A DNA stretch of 35,935 nt from assembly GCF_004211145.1 (NCBI RefSeq), contig NZ_SEBS01000042.1, positions 1-35,935 on the forward strand, given 5' to 3'. This DNA is from Flavobacterium sp. (GTDB lineage Bacteria; Bacteroidota; Bacteroidia; Flavobacteriales; Flavobacteriaceae). Positions within the stretch are counted from its first letter, which is position 1. Each line of letters begins with the position of its first letter. Positions 8,376 through 16,748 of this stretch are shown piece after piece. Position numbers and translations under genes: made by a program. The notes under the pieces are model-generated. The model saw nothing but the letters and a program-made list of their open reading frames with translations. It was not told where the DNA came from and searched no databases.

Positions 8376-8660
8376 ATGAAAAATACAAGATTGATCGGAA
8401 TCTTAGGATTCGCCACTGCCCTACTCGCCGCTCCTTTGGTGGCGATGCAATTTACGGACGAAGTGAATTGGACCGCCTCAGACTTCGCTATCGCCGCCTT
8501 CCTGCTTTACGGAACAGGCTTGGCGATTGAATTTGTGCTCACAATGGTAAAGCGCACCGACTATCGCATTGGAATCTGTGTGGCTATCCTTTTGGCACTC
8601 GCAGTCGTTTGGGTTGAGATGGCGGTTGGGATTTTTGGGAGTCCGATTGCGGGATCGTAG
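8376..8660 (+). CDS. Small membrane protein, probably three transmembrane helices
   Basis: A 94-residue protein with hydrophobic stretches at roughly 7-25, 37-58 and 68-88, ending in a short GSPIAGS tail. It has its own well-formed promoter, which supports a real gene. No catalytic motif is visible, and I do not recognise a named family. Similar short three-helix proteins are common hypothetical genes in flavobacteria. The next gene downstream (a lipoprotein) is separated by a degenerate heptamer array, so cotranscription is uncertain. Confidence 0.75.
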   Translation: MKNTRLIGILGFATALLAAPLVAMQFTDEVNWTASDFAIAAFLLYGTGLAIEFVLTMVKRTDYRIGICVAILLALAVVWVEMAVGIFGSPIAGS

Positions 8661-8730
8661 CTTTAAGCTATAGGCCGTAGGCTTTAGGCTTCGGTTAGAT
8701 TACTTGGACGCTTTGGGTTCTTAGAAAGTA
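8661..8730 (+). repeat. Degenerate heptamer array plus truncated copy of the ~186-bp repeat
   Basis: CTTTAAG, CTATAGG, CCGTAGG and CTTTAGG units run directly from the stop region of the preceding gene. They are followed by ATTACTTGGACG, which resembles AATTACTTGG in the tandem units at 9477-10212. It appears to be a shortened, diverged member of that family on the other side of the lipoprotein gene. Confidence 0.6.
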
Positions 8731-8765
8731 TTGTGGAATTGTGTATGAGTGGAAAATCGGCAAGT

Positions 8766-9476
8766 ATGAGAATCGTCCAAACTTTGACTGCGGTAGTTTT
8801 TATGCTGGCTTCGTGCTCTCAGGCTGATTGCGAATTTTGCGCTTTGGATGTGCAGCGGATTGACAACGGGAAGTTTCGGATTTACGAATATTGCCTTGCG
8901 TCGGAATTTGCGTTTACAGGCGAATCGTATGGAACTTTGATCCTGAGGAAAGACGAAAAGTTCGATATAGACAGCGGCTATGAAGTCAACGGAAGTCTTT
9001 TAGAGTGGATTTCGAAAGACACCTTGTCGATTTGTCGGTTCGGCGGAAACACTGACCAACCTCGTGACACGATTGCCAAAATTACGTATGAAAAATTGGA
9101 TGACTTGACTATAAAAGTTTTTCAGTACAGCGGTTGCAACGCCGCAAAGGTCAGCGAATATTCGTTCGATAAAATCACGCGCGATAGAAACGAACTCACA
9201 TTTCACGACGTGCAAAATGAATACAATGCGCAAGAGTTGGGAACGATGCGTTTTAAGCTCGGAAATATTAAATTCGATAGCAATGCCGACACGTTGACCT
9301 TGGTTTCCCTGACACGCATCGAAACGGGCATGGACTTCACGTATCACAACCCCGACGGTTCGTACGATAAAAACCTACCTCGCGTGGAAGTTACAACCGT
9401 TAAATTGTATCCGAGAAAAAGGATTGATTTGGGGGATTTGGACTTGGATAGGGTAATGCTTTACGCGGTACGCTAG
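8766..9476 (+). CDS. Putative lipoprotein of unknown function
   Basis: From the ATG at 8766 the protein is 236 residues and begins with a lipoprotein signal peptide ending in a lipobox (MLAS-Cys17). It is therefore a predicted Lgt substrate tethered to a membrane. The frame also allows GTG 8733 or ATG 8745, but these would place hydrophilic residues before the signal. The mature part is rich in beta-type sequence and contains an early CEFC motif; no family is recognised. The gene sits between a truncated copy and four full copies of the ~186-bp repeat. No convincing promoter was found. Confidence 0.7.
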   Translation: MRIVQTLTAVVFMLASCSQADCEFCALDVQRIDNGKFRIYEYCLASEFAFTGESYGTLILRKDEKFDIDSGYEVNGSLLEWISKDTLSICRFGGNTDQPRDTIAKITYEKLDDLTIKVFQYSGCNAAKVSEYSFDKITRDRNELTFHDVQNEYNAQELGTMRFKLGNIKFDSNADTLTLVSLTRIETGMDFTYHNPDGSYDKNLPRVEVTTVKLYPRKRIDLGDLDLDRVMLYAVR

Positions 9477-10212
9477 CTGTAGGCTTTAGGCATTAGGCTT
9501 TAGGCTCGTTGCCGATAGCTTTGACGTTTTAGTATCTGATTTAGGTTTAGTGGAATTACTTGGAGCGTAGTTTTAATCGACCGAATCAACAAGCTAACGC
9601 GAAATACATTTTTCTAAACCAAAACGTCCGATCTACCCAAAACCAACGCGTTGCTTTACGCTGTAGGCTTTAGGCTTTAAGCTTTCTTCCGATAGCGTTG
9701 ACGTTTAGTATCTGATTTTGGTTTGCTGGAATTACTTGGCGAGTAGTTTTATTGCGGAATCGATCCGCTAACGCGAAACCCGTTTACTTATCTTCTTCAA
9801 AAATCAAAGCGGCCAACCTTACCAAAATCAAGCCTATTGCTTTGCGCTGTAAGCTTTAGGCATTAAGCTTTGGCTTTCTTTCGATAGCGTTGACGGTTAA
9901 TATTTGATTTAGGTTTTGTGGAATTACTTGGCGTGTAGTTTTGTTGCGGAATCTATCCACTAACGCGAAATACATTTACTTATGTTTCAAAAACCAAAGC
10001 ATCAATCTACCCAAAACCAAGCCTATTGCTTTACGCTGTAAGCTTTAGGCATTAAGCTTTAGGCTTTCTTTCGATAGCGTTGACGGTTAATATTTTGATT
10101 TAGGTTTTGTGGAATTACTTGGCGTGTAGTTTTGTTGCGGAATCTATCCGCTAACGCGAAATACATTTACTTATTTTTCAAAAACCAAAGCATCAATCTA
10201 CCCAAAACCACG
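9477..10212 (+). repeat. Four tandem ~186-bp non-coding repeat units
   Basis: Units begin with a CTGTA(G/A)G heptamer at 9477, 9661, 9847 and 10036, giving spacings of 184, 186 and 189 bp. Each has a heptamer array (CTTTAGG, CATTAAG and so on), then a core with GATAGC(G/T)TTGACG, GGAATTACTTGG, TAACGCGAAA and a CCAAAACCA-type end. Units 3 and 4 are nearly identical, while unit 1 is the most diverged. No plausible ORF is present. This gap of 830 bp up to secDF is otherwise empty. Confidence 0.9.
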
Positions 10213-10255
10213 CCTAAAGCTTAAAGCCTAAAGCCTAAAGCCTAAAGCCTATAGC
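10213..10255 (-). repeat. Closing inverted heptamer array, unit CCTAAAG
   Basis: Six units in 7-base register (CCTAAAG with one CTTAAAG and one CCTATAG). This is the reverse complement of the CTTTAGG arrays that begin each ~186-bp unit. The tandem block is therefore closed by an inverted array, directly before the secDF terminator. Confidence 0.85.
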
Positions 10256-10256
10256 A

Positions 10257-10293
10257 ACAAAAAAGCCCGGACAAAATCCAGGCTTTTCTTTTT
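10257..10293 (-). terminator. Terminator of secDF, possibly bidirectional
   Basis: AAAAGCC-C-GG at 10261-10270 pairs with CC-A-GGCTTTT at 10278-10287. T-rich runs follow on both strands. It lies just after the secDF stop on the minus strand and could also stop plus-strand transcription from the repeat block. Confidence 0.8.
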
Positions 10294-10306
10294 ACAACAA
10301 ATATTT

Positions 10307-13285
10307 TTATGCGTTCGCAGCGTTGTGTTCTTCTTCAATACGTTTGTGTTCCGAATCCGGAATCGTATCGCACAATACAGGAGTCGCGATGAAGAGCGAC
10401 GAATATGTACCGACGATGATACCGATAAGCATCGCGAAGATAAATCCGCGGATCGATTCACCACCGAACACGAACATGATAGCCAATACCAAGATCATCG
10501 TGAGCGACGTGTTCAAAGTACGTGACATCGTAGAGTTGATCGACTTGTTCACGATCTCGTTGAACGTTCCTTTTGTCTTACCGCCAAGGTATTCACGAAC
10601 CCTGTCGAATACGATTACCGTATCGTTCATCGAGTATCCGATTACGGTCAGGATCGCAGCGATGAAGTGCTGATCGATCTCCATGCTGAACGGCATGTAT
10701 TTCCAAAGCAATGAATACGCTCCCAATACGAAGATAACGTCGTGCGCAACGGCAGCGATAGCTCCTAGTGAATATTGCCATTTGCGGAACGACAACATCA
10801 GGTAAAGGAATACGACAGCCATCGCTCCAAGAACCGCCCAGTATGAGTTGGTCTTGATATCCTCGGCAACCGTAGGCGTAACTTTATAGGAGTTCAGGAC
10901 TCCGAGTTTTTTCCCGTCGTAGATGTTTACGAACTTGTCGTAACCCATGTCAGTCGTGTAGTGCTTCTTAAGCGCGTCGTACAACATGTGGTTTACTTGT
11001 TCGTCGACTTCACTTCCGTGAACGTCCACCTTGTATTTCGTAACGATCTTAAGTTGGTTGTCGCCACCGAAGGTTTTCGCTTCGGCACTTTCGAATACGG
11101 CTACAAGTTCTTCTTTTATGACTTCAGGATCAACGTCTTTGTCGAAACGGACCTGGAACGTACGTCCACCTGCGAAATCGACACCAGGATTAAGCCCGTG
11201 CGTTGACAATGAAATGATACTCACGACTGTCACGATACCTGAAACCAAGTACGACCATTTCTTGATACGCAAGAAGTCGAAGTTGAAGTTCGTGAACCAG
11301 TTCTTAGACCAGCTTGTCGTGAACGTCAATTGGTTGCCACGGCTAACGCTCCAATCGAGCAAAATACGTGTGATGAAAATAGAGGTAAACAATGACGTTA
11401 CGATACCGATAAGCAACGTAGTCGCGAAACCTTGGATCGGTCCTGTTCCGAAGATCAAAAGAATCGCACCTGTCAAGATGTGTGTGACGTTCGCATCGAC
11501 GATAGAACGCATCGCGCCTTTCCATCCGAATGATGCTTTCACAGCGTCAGGCAATGCAAGCCCGTGACGCAATTCCTCTTTCGCACGTTCGTAGATGATG
11601 ATGTTCGCATCGACGGCCGTACCCATTGTAAGTACGATACCCGCGATACCGGGAAGTGTCAGGACAGCTCCGATACTTGCAAGGAATCCGAAAAGGAACA
11701 ACAAGTTAACCAAAAGCGCCGCGTTGGCGAACCAACCTGCTTTTCCGTAATATACGACCATCCATAAACACACGATAAGCAAACCTACGATCGCAGAGTT
11801 CGTTCCATTGTCGATAGCTTCCTGACCCAATGACGGACCTACCACTTCTGATTGTACGATGTCGGCTGCCGCCGGTAATTTACCCGCACGCAATACGTTC
11901 GCTAAATCTTTCGTTTCGCTTACGTTGAAGTTTCCTGAGATCGAAGAACGTCCACCTGCAATCGGTCCAGACGTAACGCCCGGCGCAGAGTATACGATAT
12001 CATCAAGAACGATCGCGATATATCCTTTTTCGTTGAATGCTTTTCCTGTAAGCTCTTCCCACTCGCGTGATCCAGCTCCATTCATTTGCATGGAAACGGC
12101 AGGCTTACCCAATTCGTCGAATGTGTCCGACGCATCGGTAACGACGCCACCGCTCATGGCAGCCTGGTTGCTGCGGTTTCCTTTTAACGCGTAAAGCGCT
12201 ACGGTTTCAGTCTCTTTTCCTTTGTCATCTTTGTTGACTTCAGGCAATCCCCAAACGAATTTGGCGAAACGCTTGTCAGCAGGCAACAACAAACGGATGT
12301 CCTGACGCTTGAAATAACCGTTGATCGCAGCCGTATCTTTCGGCGCTACCATCACGATCATCGGGCCTCCGCCTCCTGAAACGATTTTCTCGAAAAGTGG
12401 TCCTTTTGGAGCCGTCGCGTTTGCAAGTGAATCCTTGTCTTTGCTTACAAGAAGTGAATCGGCACCTGTCGTTGCAGTTTCCTTAACGGCAGCTGTGGCA
12501 GTTTTCTCGGTTTTCGTAAGCGCCTCGTTCGCAGCCTGGAAAAATTGTCCGAACTCTTCAGCCTTGAACGTTTCCCAAAACTCCAACTGAGCCGTACTTT
12601 GCAATAGTTTCTTGATACGATCGACATCTTTCGCGCCCGGAAGTTCCACAAGGATACGTCCTGACTGGCCCAATTGCTGGATGTTCGGTTGTGTTACACC
12701 GAATTTATCGATACGCTTGCGCAATACCTCGAACGCCGATGTGATCGATTCCCCGACTTTCTTACGGATGATCTTCTCAACATCGCTGTCGGTCATCTTG
12801 AAATTCACTTCGTCCCCAAGTGTCTTGTTCGCGAAAATTTCAGGTGAAGCGAGTTTTACGGAACCCTTTGAATTCGCTTCGAACGCGTCGAAAAACGCAT
12901 CGAGGTAATCCTGGTTTCCTTGTTTGTTTTTTGTAGCATCTTCAAGCGACTTGTTGAAAACCGCGTTCGTGCTTTTATTGGCGAGTCCTTTGAGGATGTC
13001 TTTGACCGAAACCTCGAGGATTACGTTGATACCGCCTTCAAGGTCAAGTCCTTTGTTGATCTTCTTCTCTTTTACCTCATTGTAGGTGAATTTCGTGAAA
13101 CCAAGATTCAATACGTCGGTTTTGCCGATCGAATCCAAATATTTCACTTCCTTCTCCGAATTTCCGGCCGCATATTCCTTGGCTTGTTTCTCAACGTTGT
13201 CAGCGACAAACGTAAAGATGAGCTGGTAAACGCATACCAGTGCAAATAAAATTGCGAAAAACTTGACTAGTCCTCTATTCTGCAT
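10307..13285 (-). CDS. secDF: Fused protein translocase subunit SecDF
   Basis: A 992-residue SecD-SecF fusion typical of Bacteroidetes. It uses the proton gradient to pull exported proteins through SecYEG on the periplasmic side. TM1 is at ~7-27. The SecD motif GLDLEGG is at 79-85, followed by a long periplasmic domain with a low-complexity Ala/Thr/Lys insert, DDIVYSAPGV, GPSLG and a block of five more helices. The SecF half begins with another helix and GVDFAGGRTF, then GYSMNDTVIVFDRVRE and its helices. It is monocistronic, with its own promoter, a leader of about 115 nt and a terminator. It supports export of the secreted proteins in this window. Confidence 0.97.
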   Translation of the reverse strand: MQNRGLVKFFAILFALVCVYQLIFTFVADNVEKQAKEYAAGNSEKEVKYLDSIGKTDVLNLGFTKFTYNEVKEKKINKGLDLEGGINVILEVSVKDILKGLANKSTNAVFNKSLEDATKNKQGNQDYLDAFFDAFEANSKGSVKLASPEIFANKTLGDEVNFKMTDSDVEKIIRKKVGESITSAFEVLRKRIDKFGVTQPNIQQLGQSGRILVELPGAKDVDRIKKLLQSTAQLEFWETFKAEEFGQFFQAANEALTKTEKTATAAVKETATTGADSLLVSKDKDSLANATAPKGPLFEKIVSGGGGPMIVMVAPKDTAAINGYFKRQDIRLLLPADKRFAKFVWGLPEVNKDDKGKETETVALYALKGNRSNQAAMSGGVVTDASDTFDELGKPAVSMQMNGAGSREWEELTGKAFNEKGYIAIVLDDIVYSAPGVTSGPIAGGRSSISGNFNVSETKDLANVLRAGKLPAAADIVQSEVVGPSLGQEAIDNGTNSAIVGLLIVCLWMVVYYGKAGWFANAALLVNLLFLFGFLASIGAVLTLPGIAGIVLTMGTAVDANIIIYERAKEELRHGLALPDAVKASFGWKGAMRSIVDANVTHILTGAILLIFGTGPIQGFATTLLIGIVTSLFTSIFITRILLDWSVSRGNQLTFTTSWSKNWFTNFNFDFLRIKKWSYLVSGIVTVVSIISLSTHGLNPGVDFAGGRTFQVRFDKDVDPEVIKEELVAVFESAEAKTFGGDNQLKIVTKYKVDVHGSEVDEQVNHMLYDALKKHYTTDMGYDKFVNIYDGKKLGVLNSYKVTPTVAEDIKTNSYWAVLGAMAVVFLYLMLSFRKWQYSLGAIAAVAHDVIFVLGAYSLLWKYMPFSMEIDQHFIAAILTVIGYSMNDTVIVFDRVREYLGGKTKGTFNEIVNKSINSTMSRTLNTSLTMILVLAIMFVFGGESIRGFIFAMLIGIIVGTYSSLFIATPVLCDTIPDSEHKRIEEEHNAANA

Positions 13286-13408
13286 TACTTAAAAATTAAT
13301 TATTCCTTTTACAGATTGTTTATGATTGGTTTTTTCAAAGCCCCGTTGTTGCTGGCTTTCAGGCATAAACCGAAAAGACGCACGAAACCCCGTTTTTTTG
13401 AAAACGTG

Positions 13409-13439
13409 CAAATATATAATTACTGGTAAGATTAACCAA
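13409..13439 (-). promoter_or_regulatory. secDF promoter (TTG-20-TATATTTG)
   Basis: On the minus strand, TTG (13439-13437) is followed after 20 bp by TATATTTG (13416-13409), a match to the Bacteroidetes consensus. The predicted leader to the ATG at 13285 is about 115 nt. It contains a small hairpin, AAAGCC 13337-13342 with GGCTTT 13354-13359. The rest of the 13286-13613 gap holds only this promoter and the mdh terminator. Confidence 0.75.
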
Positions 13440-13563
13440 TTTATTTGCAGATTTCTGTCAAAAAAGTGACGCGTAAATTGTTGATAACTCGATTGGCGAT
13501 GAAACTGAAATTATTTTGACGCGAATTCACCGATTGCGGGACTTTTTTCGCGTGATACAAAAT

Positions 13564-13598
13564 AAAACGCGCCGAAATTTTTCCCGACGCGTTTGTGA
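13564..13598 (-). terminator. Rho-independent terminator of mdh
   Basis: AAACGCG at 13565-13571 and CGCGTTT at 13588-13594 form a strong stem around a T/A-rich loop. On the minus strand it ends in a T-rich stretch about 20 bp after the mdh stop. Confidence 0.75.
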
Positions 13599-13613
13599 TT
13601 TATTATAGGAAAT

Positions 13614-14549
13614 TTACGCCAAAACCGACTTCAAATCTCCATTCATCGCACGAACCGCCTCGGCACTTTTCGCGAACAAGTCTTTTTCGTTCGCATCGAG
13701 TTCGATATCGACGATTTCCTCGAGTCCGTTTTTACCTATTATACATGGAACGCCCATGCAAATGTCGGTTTGTCCGTATTCGCCCTCGAGCAACACCGAA
13801 CACGCGATCATTTTCTTCTGGTCGTTCAAGATCGAGTCCACGAGATACGCCACCGAAGCTCCCGGTGCGTACCAGGCCGAAGTTCCGAGCAAGCCCGTAA
13901 GGGTCGCGCCTCCAACTTTCGTCGCTTCGAAGACTTCCTTGAGTTTCTCGTCCGACAAAAATTGCGTTACCGGAATCCCGTTATAAGAAGCCAGACGCGT
14001 CAATGGAATCATGGTCGTGTCGCCGTGTCCGCCGATTACCATGCCCGAAATGTCGTTCGATGGTTTGTCGAGCGCCTTCGACAAGTAATATTTGAAACGC
14101 GAACTGTCGAGCGCGCCGCCCATTCCGATGATTCGGTTCTTTGGCAAGCCGGTCGCCTTCAACGTCAGGTACGTCATCGTGTCCATCGGATTCGATACCA
14201 CGACGATGATCGTATTCGGAGAATGTTGCAACACATTTTCGGCCACCGATTTCACTATCCCGGCGTTGATCCCGATGAGTTCCTCACGCGTCATTCCCGG
14301 TTTCCTAGGAATTCCCGACGTGATCACGACCACATCCGAATTCGCGGTTTTCGAATAATCATTCGTCACGCCACTGACCATGGTGTTGAAACCCGTGTTC
14401 GTCGCGCATTGCATGATGTCCATCGCTTTACCTTCAGCGAAACCTTCGCGGATATCGAGAAGCACTACTTCGCTTGCAATTCCTCTGTAGGAAATTACGT
14501 CGGCACAGGTTGCTCCTACGTTTCCGGCGCCTACAATTGTTACTTTCAT
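13614..14549 (-). CDS. mdh: Malate dehydrogenase (NAD, LDH-like type)
   Basis: Interconverts malate and oxaloacetate in the citric acid cycle. The 311-residue protein has the Rossmann motif GAGNVGA at 7-13, with Asp32 as the NAD-selecting acidic residue. The substrate arginines Arg82 and Arg88 lie in PRKPGMTR, VSNPMD at 118-123 supports the active site, Asp148 and Arg151 lie in ALDSSRF, and the catalytic His175 is in GGHGDT. The Arg82 context is typical of malate rather than lactate dehydrogenase. It is monocistronic, with a terminator downstream. The gap to gyrB is filled by inverted heptamer arrays. Confidence 0.96.
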   Translation of the reverse strand: MKVTIVGAGNVGATCADVISYRGIASEVVLLDIREGFAEGKAMDIMQCATNTGFNTMVSGVTNDYSKTANSDVVVITSGIPRKPGMTREELIGINAGIVKSVAENVLQHSPNTIIVVVSNPMDTMTYLTLKATGLPKNRIIGMGGALDSSRFKYYLSKALDKPSNDISGMVIGGHGDTTMIPLTRLASYNGIPVTQFLSDEKLKEVFEATKVGGATLTGLLGTSAWYAPGASVAYLVDSILNDQKKMIACSVLLEGEYGQTDICMGVPCIIGKNGLEEIVDIELDANEKDLFAKSAEAVRAMNGDLKSVLA

Positions 14550-14575
14550 ATTAATCGTTTTGGTTGGTTTATTTT

Positions 14576-14687
14576 AGACAAAAGACGAAAGATGATAGAC
14601 GAAAGACAAATGACGAATGACGAACGAGTCGTGCTCGGTAAATTTGTCGTTAGTCCTTTATCTTTGGTCTTTAGTCATTCGTCAATT
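14576..14687. repeat. Inverted pair of heptamer arrays between mdh and gyrB
   Basis: The left array, 14576-14624, has seven units in exact register (AGACAAA, AGACGAA, TGACGAA variants). The right array, 14646-14687, has six units (GTCGTTA, GTCTTTA, GTCATTC variants), related to the left one by reverse complement. A 21-bp spacer separates them. The right array runs into the gyrB stop codon. The transcript could fold as an imperfect long hairpin and serve as a 3' end, but this is inferred. Confidence 0.85.
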
Positions 14688-16626
14688 ATGCATCAATCTT
14701 CGCGTACGCCGCGTTCTTCTCAATGAACTCGCGACGAGGCGGAACTTCATCGCCCATCAACATCGAGAAAATCCTATCGGCCTCAGCCAAGCTGTCGATC
14801 GTGATCTGACGAAGCGTGCGCGCATTTGGATCCATCGTGGTCTCCCAAAGCTGCTCGGCGTTCATCTCACCAAGACCTTTATAACGCTGGATTCCTGCGC
14901 CGCCGCCCATTCTTTCGTTGGCGCTGTCACGTTGGTCGTCGTTCCATGCGTATTCTTTCTTCGCACCTTTCTTCACCAAATACAATGGCGGCGCTGCGAT
15001 ATAAACGTGTCCTTCTTCGATCAATTCTTTCATGAAACGGAAGAAGAATGTCAAAATCAAAGTTGCAATGTGCGAACCATCGACATCGGCATCACACATG
15101 ATTACTACTTTGTGGTATCGCAGTTTCTCTAGGTTGAGCGCTTTGCTGTCTTCAGGAGTTCCCACGGTAACGCCCAAAGCCGTAAAGATATTTCGGATCT
15201 CTTCATTTTCGAAAACCTTGTGATGCATGGCTTTCTCAACGTTCAAAATCTTACCACGAAGCGGCATGATCGCTTGGAAATTACGGTCGCGGCCTTGTTT
15301 GGCCGTTCCGCCCGCCGAGTCTCCCTCGACAAAGAAAATCTCGCATTTTTCAGGATCCTGTTCCGAACAATCGGATAGTTTACCCGGAAGTCCGCCTCCA
15401 CCCATAACCGATTTGCGCTGTACCATTTCACGCGCTTTTTTCGCGGCGTGACGGGCTTGGGCGGCAAGGATTACTTTCTGGACGATGATTTTCGCATCGT
15501 TCGGATTTTCTTCAAGATAATTTTCAAGCATTTCAGCAACCGCCTGGCTAACCGGAGAAACGACCTCACGGTTACCCAACTTGGTTTTCGTCTGACCCTC
15601 GAACTGAGGCTCAGCCACTTTCACTGAAACGATTGCAGTAAGACCTTCACGGAAGTCATCTCCCGTGATCTCGAATTTCAATTTATCGAGCAATCCCGAA
15701 GCATCGGCGTATTTTTTCAATGTACGCGTCAATCCGGAACGGAAACCTTGCAGGTGCGTTCCTCCTTCGTGAGTGTTGATGTTGTTTACGTATGAGAAGA
15801 TATTCTCAGAATAACTCGTGTTGTAGATCAACGCGACCTCGACCGGGATCTCACCCTTTTCGTGGTCCATTGAAATCACGTGCGCGATGATCGGCTCGCG
15901 GTTGCCATCGAGGTAACGGATATATTCCTTCAGACCTTCGTTAGAGAAAAACACCTCAGAACGGAATTGGCCGTTTTCATCGACTTCGCGTTTGTCGGTA
16001 AACGTGATCGTGATTCCTTTGTTCAGGAACGACAATTCGCGCATACGTGCGGCAAGCGTGTCGTAGGAGAACTCGGTCGTCTGCGTGAAGATCTGATCAT
16101 CGGGCCAGAACGTCTGCATCGTACCGCGCTTGTCGGTCGTCCCGACTTGTTTTACGGGATAAAGCGACTTACCGCGTTCGTATTCCTGTTCGAACACTTT
16201 CCCTTCGCGGAAAACCGTCGATTTCATGTGCACTGAAAGGGCGTTCACAACTGAAACCCCGACCCCGTGCAAACCGCCGGAAACCTTATACGAATCTTTG
16301 TCGAATTTACCGCCGGCCCCGATCTTGGTCATGACGACCTCGAGTGCACTTACGCCCTCTTTCTCGTGCATGTCGACCGGAATTCCGCGGCCATTATCTT
16401 CTACTGAAACTGAACCGTCTTCGTTGATGGCAACTGTAATAGTGTCGCAATGCCCGCCCATGGCTTCATCGATAGAGTTATCGACTACTTCATAAACCAA
16501 GTGGTGCAGACCACGGACGCCAACGTCGCCTATATACATGGAAGGGCGCATTCTTACGTGCTCCATTCCTTCTAACGCCTGAATACTGGACGCTGAATAA
16601 TTGTCCTTCTTGACTTCTTCGCTCAT
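14686..16626 (-). CDS. gyrB: DNA gyrase subunit B
   Basis: ATPase and Toprim subunit of gyrase, which with GyrA introduces negative supercoils. The 646 residues match the short GyrB form. The GHKL ATPase domain shows EVVDNSIDEA from residue 46, DNGRGIP at 77-83 and GGLHGVG at 117-123. The Toprim part has EGDSAGG, PLRGKILNVEKA and the metal site CDADVDGSH. It ends with the Bacteroidetes-like tail PPRREFIEKNAAYAKIDA. A TATATTTG box lies about 40 bp upstream of the start. Confidence 0.98.
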   Translation of the reverse strand: MSEEVKKDNYSASSIQALEGMEHVRMRPSMYIGDVGVRGLHHLVYEVVDNSIDEAMGGHCDTITVAINEDGSVSVEDNGRGIPVDMHEKEGVSALEVVMTKIGAGGKFDKDSYKVSGGLHGVGVSVVNALSVHMKSTVFREGKVFEQEYERGKSLYPVKQVGTTDKRGTMQTFWPDDQIFTQTTEFSYDTLAARMRELSFLNKGITITFTDKREVDENGQFRSEVFFSNEGLKEYIRYLDGNREPIIAHVISMDHEKGEIPVEVALIYNTSYSENIFSYVNNINTHEGGTHLQGFRSGLTRTLKKYADASGLLDKLKFEITGDDFREGLTAIVSVKVAEPQFEGQTKTKLGNREVVSPVSQAVAEMLENYLEENPNDAKIIVQKVILAAQARHAAKKAREMVQRKSVMGGGGLPGKLSDCSEQDPEKCEIFFVEGDSAGGTAKQGRDRNFQAIMPLRGKILNVEKAMHHKVFENEEIRNIFTALGVTVGTPEDSKALNLEKLRYHKVVIMCDADVDGSHIATLILTFFFRFMKELIEEGHVYIAAPPLYLVKKGAKKEYAWNDDQRDSANERMGGGAGIQRYKGLGEMNAEQLWETTMDPNARTLRQITIDSLAEADRIFSMLMGDEVPPRREFIEKNAAYAKIDA

Positions 16627-16666
16627 ATGAAATTTTGGTGTGAAACTATGTTTTTTGACTTACGCG

Positions 16667-16674
16667 CAAATATA
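16667..16674 (-). promoter_or_regulatory. Candidate -7 box (TATATTTG) of gyrB
   Basis: The minus strand reads TATATTTG about 40 bp before the gyrB ATG, a full consensus -7 box. No TTG occurs at the expected -33 spacing, so only half of the promoter is supported. Confidence 0.5.
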
Positions 16675-16748
16675 AGCAAAAAGCAAGGATTTTAGGCAGT
16701 TCGGGCGGCGCGACGCACGTGAAGTTATCAACATTTTGTTGCTGAAAA

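Noticed and set aside
9477..10255. CRISPR array
   Set aside because: Units are contiguous ~186-bp repeats without constant short repeats and unique spacers, and no cas genes are present.
9477..10255. Insertion sequence
   Set aside because: No transposase frame is present; only non-coding repeats are seen.
13770..14726. 318-residue plus-strand frame opposite mdh
   Set aside because: Composition is Arg/His-rich and unlike any family, and it is antisense to a full-length malate dehydrogenase.
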